Positions 13,572 to 21,686 of a stretch of 28,168 nucleotides of DNA are shown here, piece after piece; the stretch's first letter is position 1, and the number at the start of each line of letters is the position of its first letter. The notes beneath the pieces are model-generated. The model was not told the origin of the DNA. It saw nothing but the letters and a program-made list of their open reading frames with translations, and made no database searches. The position numbers and the translations under genes are program-made. Origin of the DNA: an uncultured Prevotella sp. (GTDB taxonomy: Bacteria; Bacteroidota; Bacteroidia; Bacteroidales; Bacteroidaceae); assembly GCA_934230115.1 (NCBI GenBank), contig CAKQEI010000032.1:1-28168 (forward strand), read 5' to 3'.

Positions 13572-15863
13572 TTAGTACTTGTTGTTCTTGATCTTGTCCA
13601 CATAAGCATCGATAGCAGCCACGGCAGTGATGTTCACGATGTCGCGCACAGAGCTCTCGAAGTCGGTGAAGTGGATAGGCTTGTTCAGACCCATCTGGAT
13701 AGGGCCGATAATCTCGGCGTCAGGGTCGATGGCCTGAAGGAGCTTGTAGCTTGCCTGGGCACTACTCATGTTGGGGAACACGAGAGTGTTGACATCAAGA
13801 CCCTTGAGGCGTGTGAACGGATACTTATCGTCGCGAAGCTCCTTGTTGAGGGCGAAGTTCACCTGCATCTCACCATCAACGGCAAGATAAGGATACTGCT
13901 TCTGCAACTCCTCCACAGCATTGTGCACGGTGACAGGACTGCCTACCTCGTCGGTACCGAAGTTGGAGTAGCTGATCATGGCCATGTGCGGTTCCTCGTT
14001 GAAGAACTTCACGGTGTTGGCCGAGAGCTTGGCAATGTCCACAAGCACATTCTCGTCGGGATGGCGGTTGATGAGAGTGTCGGCAAGGAAGAACACACCC
14101 TTCTTGGTGTTGAGGATGTGCATAGTGGCAAACGTCTTATACTCCTGGCGGATGCCGATAACCTCCTTAGCCACCTTGATAGTGTTGGAGTATTTGGTGT
14201 AAAGGCCGGTGATGAAAGCATCCGCATCGCCCGTCTCCACCATCATCATGCCGAAGTAGTTGCGCTCGTACATCTTGTCGTAAGCCTCCTCGAAGGTGTA
14301 GCCCTGGCGGGCACGCTTCTTGGCGAGGTGCTTGGCATAGGTGGCACGTCGGCCCTGCTCCTGGTCGGCACGCATGTCGATAAGCTCGATGCCATCGAGG
14401 TTGAGCTTCAGACGCTCAGCCACACGACGCAAGCGGTCGGGGTTGCCAAGGAGGATAGGATAGCAGATGCCCTCGGTTTTGGCCTGTACGGCAGCCTTCA
14501 TCATCGACGGGTGGGCACCCTCAGCAAATACGATGCGCTGCGGGTGCATACGAGCTGTGTCGTGGAGGTTGCGTGTGAGTTTAGTCTCCTGTCCGAGAAG
14601 CTCCATGAGGTTCTTCTTGTAAGCGTCCCAGTCGGTTATGGTCTTGCGCGCCACGCCACTCTCGATGGCAGCCTTGGCAACAGCCGCACTCACCTCGGTG
14701 ATGAGTCGTGGGTCGACCGGTTTCGGAATGAAGTATTTCGGTCCGAACGAGAGGTCGTTCACGTGGTAAACTTCGTTGACGATGTCGGGCACAGGCTGCT
14801 TGGCGAGGTCGGCAATGGCGTGAACGGCAGCCATCTTCATCTCCTCGTTGATGGCCTTGGCATGAACGTCGAGAGCACCACGGAAGATGTATGGGAAGCC
14901 GATAACGTTGTTGATCTGGTTAGGATAGTCGCTGCGTCCAGTAGACATGAGCACGTCGGGGCGGCTTGCCATAGCGTCCTCGTAGCTGATTTCGGGCACA
15001 GGATTGGCAAGAGCGAAGACGATAGGCTGGTCGGCCATAGAGCGAATCATGTCCTGCGAGAGCACGTTGCCCTTAGAGAGACCCACAAACACGTCGGCAC
15101 CCTTCACTGCCTCCTCAAGCGTGTGAACATCCGTGCGCGAAGTGGCGAAGAGCTTCTTCTGCGGAGTAAGGTTGGGTCGGTCGGCTGTTATGACGCCCTT
15201 AGAGTCGAGCATCACCACATTCTCCACCTTGGCACCGAGAGCCACATAGAGCTTGGTGCAGCTGATGGCAGCGGCACCGGCACCATTCACCACGATTTTC
15301 ACCTTGGCAATGTCCTTGCCAGCCACCTCAAGCGCATTCTTGAGTCCGGCAGCCGAGATGATGGCAGTGCCGTGCTGGTCGTCGTGCATCACAGGAATGT
15401 CGAGGGTCTTCTTCAGTCGCTCCTCAATGTAGAAGCATTCAGGAGCCTTGATGTCCTCAAGGTTGATGCCGCCGAAAGTTGGGGCAATCTTCTCTACGGC
15501 CTCGCAGAACTTCTCGGGGTCTTTCTCTGCCACCTCGATGTCGAACACGTCGATGCCTCCATATATCTTGAACAAGAGACCCTTGCCCTCCATTACAGGC
15601 TTGCCGCTCATGGCACCTATGTCTCCCAAGCCGAGAACGGCAGTACCGTTGGAGATGACAGCCACGAGATTACCCTTGTCGGTGTACTTGTACACGTTGT
15701 CGGGGTTCTGCTGTATTTCCAGACAAGGAAAGGCCACGCCCGGTGAGTAAGCCAAGCTAAGGTCGGTTTGTGTGTGGTAAGGCTTAGTAGGCTTCACCTC
15801 AATTTTTCCAGGGCGACCGCTCTGATGATATTCCAGGGCGTTTTCTTTTGTAATTTTCACCAT
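13572..15863 (-). CDS. maeB: NADP-dependent malic enzyme with C-terminal phosphotransacetylase-like domain
   Basis: This MaeB-type enzyme decarboxylates malate to pyruvate, linking C4 acids to pyruvate and NADPH. From the ATG at 15863 ([12 protein letters not shown]) the protein is 763 aa, close to the usual length. An in-frame ATG at 15899 lies only about 2 bases from the predicted transcription start, so the shorter form is chosen. The malic domain shows [34 protein letters not shown], the [15 protein letters not shown] substrate region, [13 protein letters not shown] and the nucleotide-binding [12 protein letters not shown]. From about residue 430 the sequence becomes phosphotransacetylase-like ([16 protein letters not shown]), a domain usually regulatory in this family. 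It is a single-gene unit bounded by a promoter and a terminator. Confidence 0.95.
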   Translation of the reverse strand: MVKITKENALEYHQSGRPGKIEVKPTKPYHTQTDLSLAYSPGVAFPCLEIQQNPDNVYKYTDKGNLVAVISNGTAVLGLGDIGAMSGKPVMEGKGLLFKIYGGIDVFDIEVAEKDPEKFCEAVEKIAPTFGGINLEDIKAPECFYIEERLKKTLDIPVMHDDQHGTAIISAAGLKNALEVAGKDIAKVKIVVNGAGAAAISCTKLYVALGAKVENVVMLDSKGVITADRPNLTPQKKLFATSRTDVHTLEEAVKGADVFVGLSKGNVLSQDMIRSMADQPIVFALANPVPEISYEDAMASRPDVLMSTGRSDYPNQINNVIGFPYIFRGALDVHAKAINEEMKMAAVHAIADLAKQPVPDIVNEVYHVNDLSFGPKYFIPKPVDPRLITEVSAAVAKAAIESGVARKTITDWDAYKKNLMELLGQETKLTRNLHDTARMHPQRIVFAEGAHPSMMKAAVQAKTEGICYPILLGNPDRLRRVAERLKLNLDGIELIDMRADQEQGRRATYAKHLAKKRARQGYTFEEAYDKMYERNYFGMMMVETGDADAFITGLYTKYSNTIKVAKEVIGIRQEYKTFATMHILNTKKGVFFLADTLINRHPDENVLVDIAKLSANTVKFFNEEPHMAMISYSNFGTDEVGSPVTVHNAVEELQKQYPYLAVDGEMQVNFALNKELRDDKYPFTRLKGLDVNTLVFPNMSSAQASYKLLQAIDPDAEIIGPIQMGLNKPIHFTDFESSVRDIVNITAVAAIDAYVDKIKNNKY

Positions 15864-15907
15864 GTTATTTTCTTTTATGTTTTCGTTGTTATTAGTCAAT
15901 TTGAAGG

Positions 15908-15938
15908 CAAAGTTAATTAAAATCAGTCACACAACCAA
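15908..15938 (-). promoter_or_regulatory. Promoter of maeB
   Basis: On the minus strand TTG (15936-15938) is followed after 20 bases by TAACTTTG (15908-15915). The start would fall near 15901, 38 bases before the chosen ATG at 15863. Confidence 0.7.
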
Positions 15939-16010
15939 CATAATACTCTTATTTTTTGTTATTTGTTAGTGATATAGACTGGAGATAGGGGAAAAAACTG
16001 CATAAAACTA

Positions 16011-16042
16011 TTTGTGGATAAATAGTTTTTTTAGTAACTTTG
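16011..16042 (+). promoter_or_regulatory. Promoter of the TetR-family gene
   Basis: TTTG at 16011-16014 and TAACTTTG at 16035-16042 are 20 bases apart. The leader that follows has a small hairpin (AAGAGC...GCTCTT, 16051-16069). It is divergent from the maeB promoter with about 70 bases between them. Confidence 0.72.
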
Positions 16043-16127
16043 CATCATGAAAAGAGCATGAAAGGCTCTTGTTGATAAAAAAAGACAAACCCAGTATTAA
16101 CAACCGAAGAATAGACTATATATAATA

Positions 16128-16757
16128 ATGTATAAAGAGAATTCACAGACCAATTACAGGATGGAGTTGCCTGGCAAGATTCTAAAGACAGCAATGCGGG
16201 AGTTTATGCGTTGTGGAGTGAAATCTGTGAAAATGGACGACATAGCCAATCTGTTGGGAATATCCAAGCGCACATTGTATGAGGTATATTCCAACAAGGA
16301 GGAGCTGTTGCTTGAATGCTTGAAGCTGCACGATGATGAATACGACAGCCACATGTTGGAATTTACCAACGACGAGCGTCATAACGTAATCGACATTCTG
16401 ATAGAGTTCTACAAGCAGCAAATAGCAAATGTGAGCGACGCGAGTGCTGCCTTCTTTCAGGATTTGCACAAGTACAAGCATGTGATGGAATATTTCGAGC
16501 GCAAGCGTCAGCTTCGCAATCGTAACGCCAAGGAGTTTTTCATGCGAGGTGTGAATGAGGGATATTTCCGTAGCGACATCGACTTCGACATTGTTCTGCG
16601 CATTGGTCAGGAGTCGATAGAATATGCCATGCGCACGGAGATGTACCGCGAATACGGCATGAAGCATGTGCTCCACAATGTGCTCTTCCTCTTCCTTCGC
16701 GGACTTTGTACTGGCGAGGGGATTGCGAGGTTGGATGAATTCATTGACAATTATTAA
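16128..16757 (+). CDS. TetR/AcrR-family transcriptional regulator
   Basis: The 209-aa protein has an N-terminal TetR DNA-binding domain: ILKTAMREFMRCGVKSVKMDDIANLLG (18-44, in parts) followed by ISKRTLYEVYSNKEELL at 45-61, the usual recognition helix and YxxF/YSNKE signature. The rest is an all-helical ligand-binding domain of family length without recognisable specificity. It has its own promoter, divergent from maeB, and no adjacent efflux genes, so the target may be itself or a distant locus. The stop codon TAA lies inside an ATTATTAATT repeat. It converges on the rprY-like gene, with a hairpin terminator between. Confidence 0.87.
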   Translation: MYKENSQTNYRMELPGKILKTAMREFMRCGVKSVKMDDIANLLGISKRTLYEVYSNKEELLLECLKLHDDEYDSHMLEFTNDERHNVIDILIEFYKQQIANVSDASAAFFQDLHKYKHVMEYFERKRQLRNRNAKEFFMRGVNEGYFRSDIDFDIVLRIGQESIEYAMRTEMYREYGMKHVLHNVLFLFLRGLCTGEGIARLDEFIDNY

Positions 16758-16780
16758 TTATTAGTTATTAATTATTAATT
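16751..16780. repeat. ATTATTAATT repeat at the TetR stop codon
   Basis: TTATTAATTATTAGTTATTA and ATTATTAATT follow one another, and the TetR stop (16755-16757) lies within. It is followed by GGCGATTGCAATC, whose GATTGCAATC is a perfect palindrome. A related AATAATTAATAATTGG sits at 16885-16900, just outside the rprY-like stop on the other side. Confidence 0.7.
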
Positions 16781-16819
16781 GGCGATTGCAATCTTAAAAA
16801 TATAAGACTCATTCGATGT

Positions 16820-16855
16820 GTAGGAGGGTATGGCAAGGATGTCATACCCTCCTAC
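16820..16855. terminator. Bidirectional terminator between convergent TetR and rprY-like genes
   Basis: GTAGGAGGGTATG (16820-16832) pairs perfectly with CATACCCTCCTAC (16843-16855) across a 10-base loop, followed by TTTAT. Both genes point at it. Confidence 0.85.
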
Positions 16856-16902
16856 TTTATGTAAAGATAATTCAGAATAGTTACAATAATTAATAATTGG
16901 CT

Positions 16903-17601
16903 TTAGTCTTCCTCCGGAGTAATCAGCTTATATCCCTTGCCGTGGATATTGATGATTTCAATCTGGTCGTCGTCCTTAAGGTGCTTGCGCAACTTGGTGA
17001 TGTAGACGTCCATGGAGCGGGCGTTGAAATAGTTGTCGTCAATCCAGATAGTCTTGAGGGCGAAGTCGCGCTGAAGAATCTCGTTGGCATGGCTGCACAG
17101 GAGTGCGAGCAGTTCATTCTCCTTTGTGGTGAGTTTAGTCTGCTTGTCGCCTATAGAGAGCAGCTGCTTCTGAGTGTCGAAGGTGAAGCGTCCAATGTGG
17201 TAGATAGAGCTTTCCTTGTTCTTCTTGCCACGCACACGACGAAGGATAGCCTCAATACGGAACACAAGCTCCTCCATAGAGAACGGTTTGGTTATATAGT
17301 CGTCGGCACCAATCTTGAAGCCCTCCAGGATGTCCTCCTTCAGAGTCTTGGCTGTGAGGAAGATGATAGGGATTTCGGCATTGGCCTGGCGAATCTCCTG
17401 AGCCAGTGTGAAACCGTCCTTCTTAGGCATCATCACGTCGAGCACACAGATGTCGAACTTAGTCTTCATGAAAGCTTTGTAGCCAGCCTCGCCATCGGGG
17501 CAGAGTTCAGCAGTATAGCCTTTGGCCTGTAAATATTCGCGAAGCAACATGCCGAGGTTCTCGTCGTCCTCGCAAAGCAAGATTTTCAAATTTTCTTCCA
17601 T
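16903..17601 (-). CDS. rprY: OmpR/PhoB-family response regulator, RprY-like
   Basis: The 232-aa protein begins MEENLKILLCEDDENLG; an upstream in-frame ATG at 17685 would add a repeat-derived Asn/Lys-rich stretch and is rejected. The receiver domain has Asp12 and Asp13 (CEDDE), phospho-acceptor Asp55 in CVLDVMMPKKDG, Thr83 in FLTAKT and Lys105 in YITKPFS. The C-terminal winged helix shows LTTKENELLALL and ARSMDVYITKLRKHLKDD. It matches RprY of Bacteroides in length and partner. The histidine kinase gene lies upstream on the same strand, separated by 99 bases that include two 28-bp repeats. Regulator identity is firm; the symbol rests on the kinase pairing. Confidence 0.88.
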   Translation of the reverse strand: MEENLKILLCEDDENLGMLLREYLQAKGYTAELCPDGEAGYKAFMKTKFDICVLDVMMPKKDGFTLAQEIRQANAEIPIIFLTAKTLKEDILEGFKIGADDYITKPFSMEELVFRIEAILRRVRGKKNKESSIYHIGRFTFDTQKQLLSIGDKQTKLTTKENELLALLCSHANEILQRDFALKTIWIDDNYFNARSMDVYITKLRKHLKDDDQIEIINIHGKGYKLITPEED

Positions 17602-17637
17602 AATCGTTGGGTATTTATAGTTGTTATTATTCTTTTG

Positions 17638-17693
17638 TTTATATTTGTTGGATGCATTCCGCATCTTTATATTTGTTAGACGCATTCCGCATC
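17638..17693 (-). repeat. Two 28-bp tandem repeats between the kinase and regulator genes
   Basis: Units 17638-17665 and 17666-17693 are 26/28 identical. Each contains a small hairpin core (GATGC-GGAAT-GCRTC on the minus strand) and a TAACAAATATAAA-like AT tail. They begin 7 bases after the kinase stop. Confidence 0.9.
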
Positions 17694-17700
17694 GGAAAGT

Positions 17701-19260
17701 TTAATCCTTTATTACAGGAAGTTTGATTGTGAACTTCGTGCCCTTTCCCATTTCGCTGTCAATCGATATGTCGCCATTGTGCAGCATCACGATTTTCTTG
17801 ACGTAGGCGAGTCCGAGTCCGAATCCCTTCACATCGTGCACATTGCCAGTGTGTACTCTGTAGAACTTGTCGAACACCTTCTTCAGGTTGTCCTTCTTTA
17901 TTCCAAGTCCGGTGTCGCGCACGGATAGGTAGAGATGTTCGTTGTCGTTCCATGTGCGCAGGTAGATGTTCACGGGCTGGTCGGGTTTGCGATACTTCAC
18001 AGCGTTGTCGAGCAGATTGTTGATAACGTTTTGGAAGTGCATTTCGTCCACATATATGGTAGAGTCGATAGCCTCTATTTCGGTGTATATTTTTCCGCCC
18101 GTGTGTTCCACTCTCAGTGTGAACGAGTTGGCAATGTTCTCCACCATTTCGTTCAGGTCGAGCGTCTTCTTCTTGAACACCGCCTTCTTGCGGTCGAACA
18201 TCGACATCTGCAGCACCTTCTCCACGAGGAATCGCAGGCGTTTCGACTCGTCGTTTATCACCTGTCCCAAGTGCTTCATCATCGTTGGACTCTTGGTCAC
18301 GCTCTCGTCGTTCATCATCTGGGCGGCGAGCGAGATGCTTGCTATAGGAGTCTTAAGCTCGTGGGTCATGTTGTTGATGAAGTCATTCTTTATCTCGGTG
18401 TAGCGTTTCTGTCGGAATATGACCACAATGGTGAAGATGAAGGTCACGAGCAGCACCACCGTGAACACCACCGAGGGAATCATAAACCTTACGGACGAGA
18501 AAATGTAGGCCCCCATGTCGGGGAAGTGAATCCTCACCACGCCAATCTTCGACTGCGGGTCGTTGCGGAAGAGCACCTGTGAGTAGTTGAACTCCTCGCC
18601 CTCGTCGCTATAGTCGGGACAGCGGTAAACCTCACGTCCGTCCTGTGTCGACACCGTGAAGTGGTAGGGAATGTTGATGCCGTTGTTCATCAGTTCCGCC
18701 TTAAGGTCCTGGTCGAGCAGCTTGAAGTTGATGCGCTCCTTCAGTGGCTTCTCCGATGCCGAGTAGAGTATGGTGTAGACCACCTCGTCGAGCAAAGCCT
18801 TCTGATAGATGTAGCGGTTCTTCACAATCTCCTGCATCGACTTCGAGGCCTCGCTCAGCGAGTTCTTGTCGGTGTGCAGAATCATGGCCTTAGGCATCTG
18901 CGATGGTTTGGTGGTGATGGTCTTCAGTTCGAACGAGGAGTAGATGGTTCCGTCCTTGCCTGCCACCGAATACTGGTGTGACTGCTGAATGCTTCCGTCG
19001 AGTTTGCCCGTTTGAGTGCCCACAGAGTCTTTTCTGAAAGCCCTTCGTTCGGTTTCGTTCACGTCCTTCTCAAGATAGCGCAATGTTTCGTTGAGCTCCA
19101 GATTGCGCGAGGCTTGGTAGAGGGCGCGATTCACCGACTCGTCGAATTGCTCCTTCTTCATGTCCACCATTTCCTGAATGTATTTCAGTTGCAGGTAGAG
19201 CAGGGCCATGAAAGAGAATCCCATGATGGTGGCTATTGTCCAAATTGTTCGTTTCTTCAT
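17701..19260 (-). CDS. rprX: Membrane histidine kinase, RprX-like
   Basis: From MKKRTIWTIA at 19260 the protein is 519 aa; an upstream in-frame ATG at 19347 is rejected because it would sit beyond the likely promoter box. It has a membrane anchor at about 5-24, a periplasmic sensor region (about 25-258), a second membrane helix at about 259-282, and an H-box NNMTHELKTPIASISL with phospho-acceptor His300. The ATPase domain contains NVINNLLDNAVKY, RDTGLGIKK and KGFGLGLAYVKKI. Domain order and the adjacent OmpR-type regulator match the Bacteroides RprX/RprY pair, whose signal remains poorly defined. Kinase function is certain; the symbol is by resemblance. Confidence 0.88.
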   Translation of the reverse strand: MKKRTIWTIATIMGFSFMALLYLQLKYIQEMVDMKKEQFDESVNRALYQASRNLELNETLRYLEKDVNETERRAFRKDSVGTQTGKLDGSIQQSHQYSVAGKDGTIYSSFELKTITTKPSQMPKAMILHTDKNSLSEASKSMQEIVKNRYIYQKALLDEVVYTILYSASEKPLKERINFKLLDQDLKAELMNNGINIPYHFTVSTQDGREVYRCPDYSDEGEEFNYSQVLFRNDPQSKIGVVRIHFPDMGAYIFSSVRFMIPSVVFTVVLLVTFIFTIVVIFRQKRYTEIKNDFINNMTHELKTPIASISLAAQMMNDESVTKSPTMMKHLGQVINDESKRLRFLVEKVLQMSMFDRKKAVFKKKTLDLNEMVENIANSFTLRVEHTGGKIYTEIEAIDSTIYVDEMHFQNVINNLLDNAVKYRKPDQPVNIYLRTWNDNEHLYLSVRDTGLGIKKDNLKKVFDKFYRVHTGNVHDVKGFGLGLAYVKKIVMLHNGDISIDSEMGKGTKFTIKLPVIKD

Positions 19261-19283
19261 ATTCTCTCTGTTTTCTATGTTGG

Positions 19284-19291
19284 CAAAGTTA
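19284..19291 (-). promoter_or_regulatory. Possible -7 box of the kinase-regulator operon
   Basis: TAACTTTG on the minus strand, about 24 bases before the kinase ATG. No good TTG is found about 20 bases further upstream. Confidence 0.4.
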
Positions 19292-19361
19292 AGGCAAATA
19301 CTTGGATAATGACGGTGAAAAGTTAAAAAAGAATGGCCGTTTGGCATTTCTTAACCTAAAA

Positions 19362-19399
19362 CGCGACTTATAATTGTTGATTTGCAATTATAAGCCGCG
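19362..19399 (-). terminator. Hairpin terminator after the DUF5687 gene
   Basis: CTTATAATTG (19367-19376) pairs with CAATTATAAG (19385-19394), extended by CGCG/CGCG with one mismatch. On the minus strand TTTTAGG follows. The hairpin is about 50 bases after the stop at 19449. Confidence 0.65.
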
Positions 19400-19448
19400 T
19401 CGCGGTAGTAAAGTATTCTTTACAATAATATAAATATGTGTGAAAGCC

Positions 19449-20975
19449 TCATCGTGTTGTGGTGAAACTTTCGAGTATGGCGTACTTCTTCTTCATCATA
19501 CGGTTGTAGATGTTGCGCAGCCACAGACGGTGGGTTGCCACAAACACCAGTCCGATGGCGAGCATTATGCTGTAGGCCACATTGTCGCTGAGGAACGTCT
19601 GCAATGTGTTCACCAGGAACACAGGCACTAAGAGAGCCGTGAACATTATGATCATCTGGATGTAGTTGCCTTCGAGTCCGCCCTTTGATGTGAGCTTCTC
19701 GTTGAGCGGAATGGTCTGTCGGTTGTATACGGCAGTCTGGAAGATGCAGAAGTACTGGAATCCCATGGTGAACACGCCATAGCTCAGCAGCATGTACAGC
19801 GACCACTTGCCCGAGAAAACCACAGGCAGCATCAGCATGAACGGCACGACAAGCAGGATGGAGTAGAAGATGTACTTGGCCTTCAGCAGGGCAAGAATGT
19901 TCTCCCTGCGCACAAGCAGACAGTCGATATAGTTGCCCTCAAAGCCCATGATTCTTGTGAGGATGCTTGCGCCGAACATCACGAAGTTGTAGACTGCCCA
20001 GAAGTTGGTCATGGTGGTAGAGTCGTAGATGTCGGAGAAGATGATGAGCGCGCTCAGCACACCTATCGTGATGAAGCTGGTGATGAAGGCCTTGCGCGGA
20101 TTCTTGTTTCTCGTCATCAGCTTCAGCTCCAGCTGCATGAAGGAGCCAATCTCGCCGTAGCGTTCGAGGAACGTGAACTTGTTCACCTTCTTCACCTCCT
20201 CCTTCTTGTCCACGCGCATCAGTTCGCGCTGCACAAAGACGAATTGTATCTGGCGGTTGACATTCACTAAAATAAGTAACCACGTGAGCGACATGAGCAG
20301 CACGAAGATGTTGTGGCAGTCGATATAGTAGCCCACGTAGCTGTAGAGGTCGCTGAACCACGGCTTGTCCAAGCCTAATTCCGCATACATGGGCAGACCG
20401 ATGAGCAAGGCGTAGGTGCTGACGGGCAACGCCCACCAGACATATTTGTCGTTCACCAACGTCCTGACGATGGAGTACCACTGGCTATTGGCTGCCAGCA
20501 TTACCACCACAAACGCCACAGTCAGGAGCGACGTGACGAAGCCATAGCTGAAAAGCATCGACATAAGCACATAGGGCAGCACGAAGGCGAGCCAGATGTA
20601 GTTGCTCCAGCTGAGTATCGACGAGATGATGAACGCGTCCATACAGGCGTAGCGCGAGAGCGGAAGCAGGATGTAGGGCTTCACAATCTGCGACGGGGTC
20701 TGCTGGCCTATCCAGCGCTGGCTGAAGTCGAACAGCAGGATAAAGGGCAGGATGATGCACAGCATCTCGGCCGATGTGGTGGTGCGCGATTCGTTGGCAA
20801 TCATTGCTGCGGGAATCGACAGGCCAATGAGATAAATCACCAAGAATCCTATCGAGACGTAAATCAGCCCTTTGGCAAATTTGTTTTGCTGGGAGCTAAG
20901 ATTGCGCATGTCGGCAAGCTTGCGGTGGCGCAGCAAGATCCTTACCGTTTGGAGGAACGTCATTTTTGTTTGCAT
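19449..20975 (-). CDS. DUF5687-family multi-pass membrane protein (ABC-permease-like)
   Basis: This 508-aa protein has about 11-12 hydrophobic segments and the family signature FDFSQRWIGQQTPSQIV followed by KPYILLPLSR (roughly 103-130). A short basic cytoplasmic start (LLRHRKLADMRN) and a charged mid-loop (RVDKKEEVKKVNK) separate two bundles of helices. DUF5687 proteins in Bacteroidetes are often encoded beside an ABC ATPase and are thought to be exporter permeases, but no ATPase gene is in this window. The gene lies on the minus strand 63 bases after the LolA-like gene. Membrane nature is clear; the transported substrate is unknown. Confidence 0.8.
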   Translation of the reverse strand: MQTKMTFLQTVRILLRHRKLADMRNLSSQQNKFAKGLIYVSIGFLVIYLIGLSIPAAMIANESRTTTSAEMLCIILPFILLFDFSQRWIGQQTPSQIVKPYILLPLSRYACMDAFIISSILSWSNYIWLAFVLPYVLMSMLFSYGFVTSLLTVAFVVVMLAANSQWYSIVRTLVNDKYVWWALPVSTYALLIGLPMYAELGLDKPWFSDLYSYVGYYIDCHNIFVLLMSLTWLLILVNVNRQIQFVFVQRELMRVDKKEEVKKVNKFTFLERYGEIGSFMQLELKLMTRNKNPRKAFITSFITIGVLSALIIFSDIYDSTTMTNFWAVYNFVMFGASILTRIMGFEGNYIDCLLVRRENILALLKAKYIFYSILLVVPFMLMLPVVFSGKWSLYMLLSYGVFTMGFQYFCIFQTAVYNRQTIPLNEKLTSKGGLEGNYIQMIIMFTALLVPVFLVNTLQTFLSDNVAYSIMLAIGLVFVATHRLWLRNIYNRMMKKKYAILESFTTTR

Positions 20976-21038
20976 GAGCGTGTCGTTTTTTCGTTTTATA
21001 TTAGCAAACTTCTATTAACAAGAAGACAGGATTGGAGC

Positions 21039-21662
21039 TTATCTCAGGTCGATTACCTCGGCAGAGGGATAGTCCTTCGAGTTGAACGTGAAGAGCGAGT
21101 TGGGCAGGTTCTTAGCCGAGAAGTCGCGCACGCTTATAGTGTACCACTTGTTGCCGTGCTTCATCTTGATTTGCGATGGTACCGAAGTCTTCTTGTTCAC
21201 CGTGATGTACATCTCCTGAATGCTATGGTTCTTGTTTGCCGCCACCATGTGCACCTCGTTGTTGGCTCCCGAAGGTTTGGTGGAGAGCTTGTAGCCGCTC
21301 TTGTATACATTAATAAATGTGTAGGGGTTCATCATCTGCTGCTGTGCGGCAGTAGGCGTGCTCACGTTCACCTCGTTGTTCTTCTTCATGTAGGTCCACT
21401 GGGTCTTGCCGTTGAACCAAACCGTTGTCTGTGGTGTGGAGGCATAGAACTTGTTTCCCTTCACTGAAATCTTGCCCGATATAGAGCCTGTTGACGGAGC
21501 GTTCATTGTGAACGAGGCACTTACGCCTCCGCTTCTGCCCACCACCTTGGCGGTCTTGTCGAGTATTGCACGAGCCTGTGTGGCATTGTTCTGCGCCTGG
21601 GCTGTGGGAGCTAAGAGCAATGCTACCACAGCTGCGAATAAGCTAAATAAGATGTGTTTCAT
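21039..21662 (-). CDS. LolA-like periplasmic lipoprotein carrier
   Basis: The 207-aa protein has a cleavable signal peptide (about 1-23, ending PTAQA). It continues with an alternating beta-strand sequence typical of LolA-like chaperones: GVSASFTMNA, GKISVKGNKFYAS, TVWFNGKTQWTYM, EVNVSTP and SLFTFNSKDYPSAEVIDLR. LolA carries lipoproteins across the periplasm to the outer membrane. The gene is 24 bases after ftsK on the same strand, an order I recall as common in Bacteroidales, so they are probably co-transcribed. Sequence similarity to proteobacterial LolA is low, so like is used on purpose. Confidence 0.82.
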   Translation of the reverse strand: MKHILFSLFAAVVALLLAPTAQAQNNATQARAILDKTAKVVGRSGGVSASFTMNAPSTGSISGKISVKGNKFYASTPQTTVWFNGKTQWTYMKKNNEVNVSTPTAAQQQMMNPYTFINVYKSGYKLSTKPSGANNEVHMVAANKNHSIQEMYITVNKKTSVPSQIKMKHGNKWYTISVRDFSAKNLPNSLFTFNSKDYPSAEVIDLR

Positions 21663-21686
21663 AAGATAATTAGTGTTTTGTTATAT

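Noticed and set aside
13542..15746. 734-codon plus-strand open frame
   Set aside because: It is antisense to maeB, is rich in His, Val and Leu as such shadows are, and shows no motif, whereas the minus strand has full malic enzyme motifs.
17602..17685. 28-residue N-terminal extension of the rprY-like regulator
   Set aside because: It is encoded by the 28-bp repeats and an Asn/Lys run; the MEENLKILLCEDD start matches the family.
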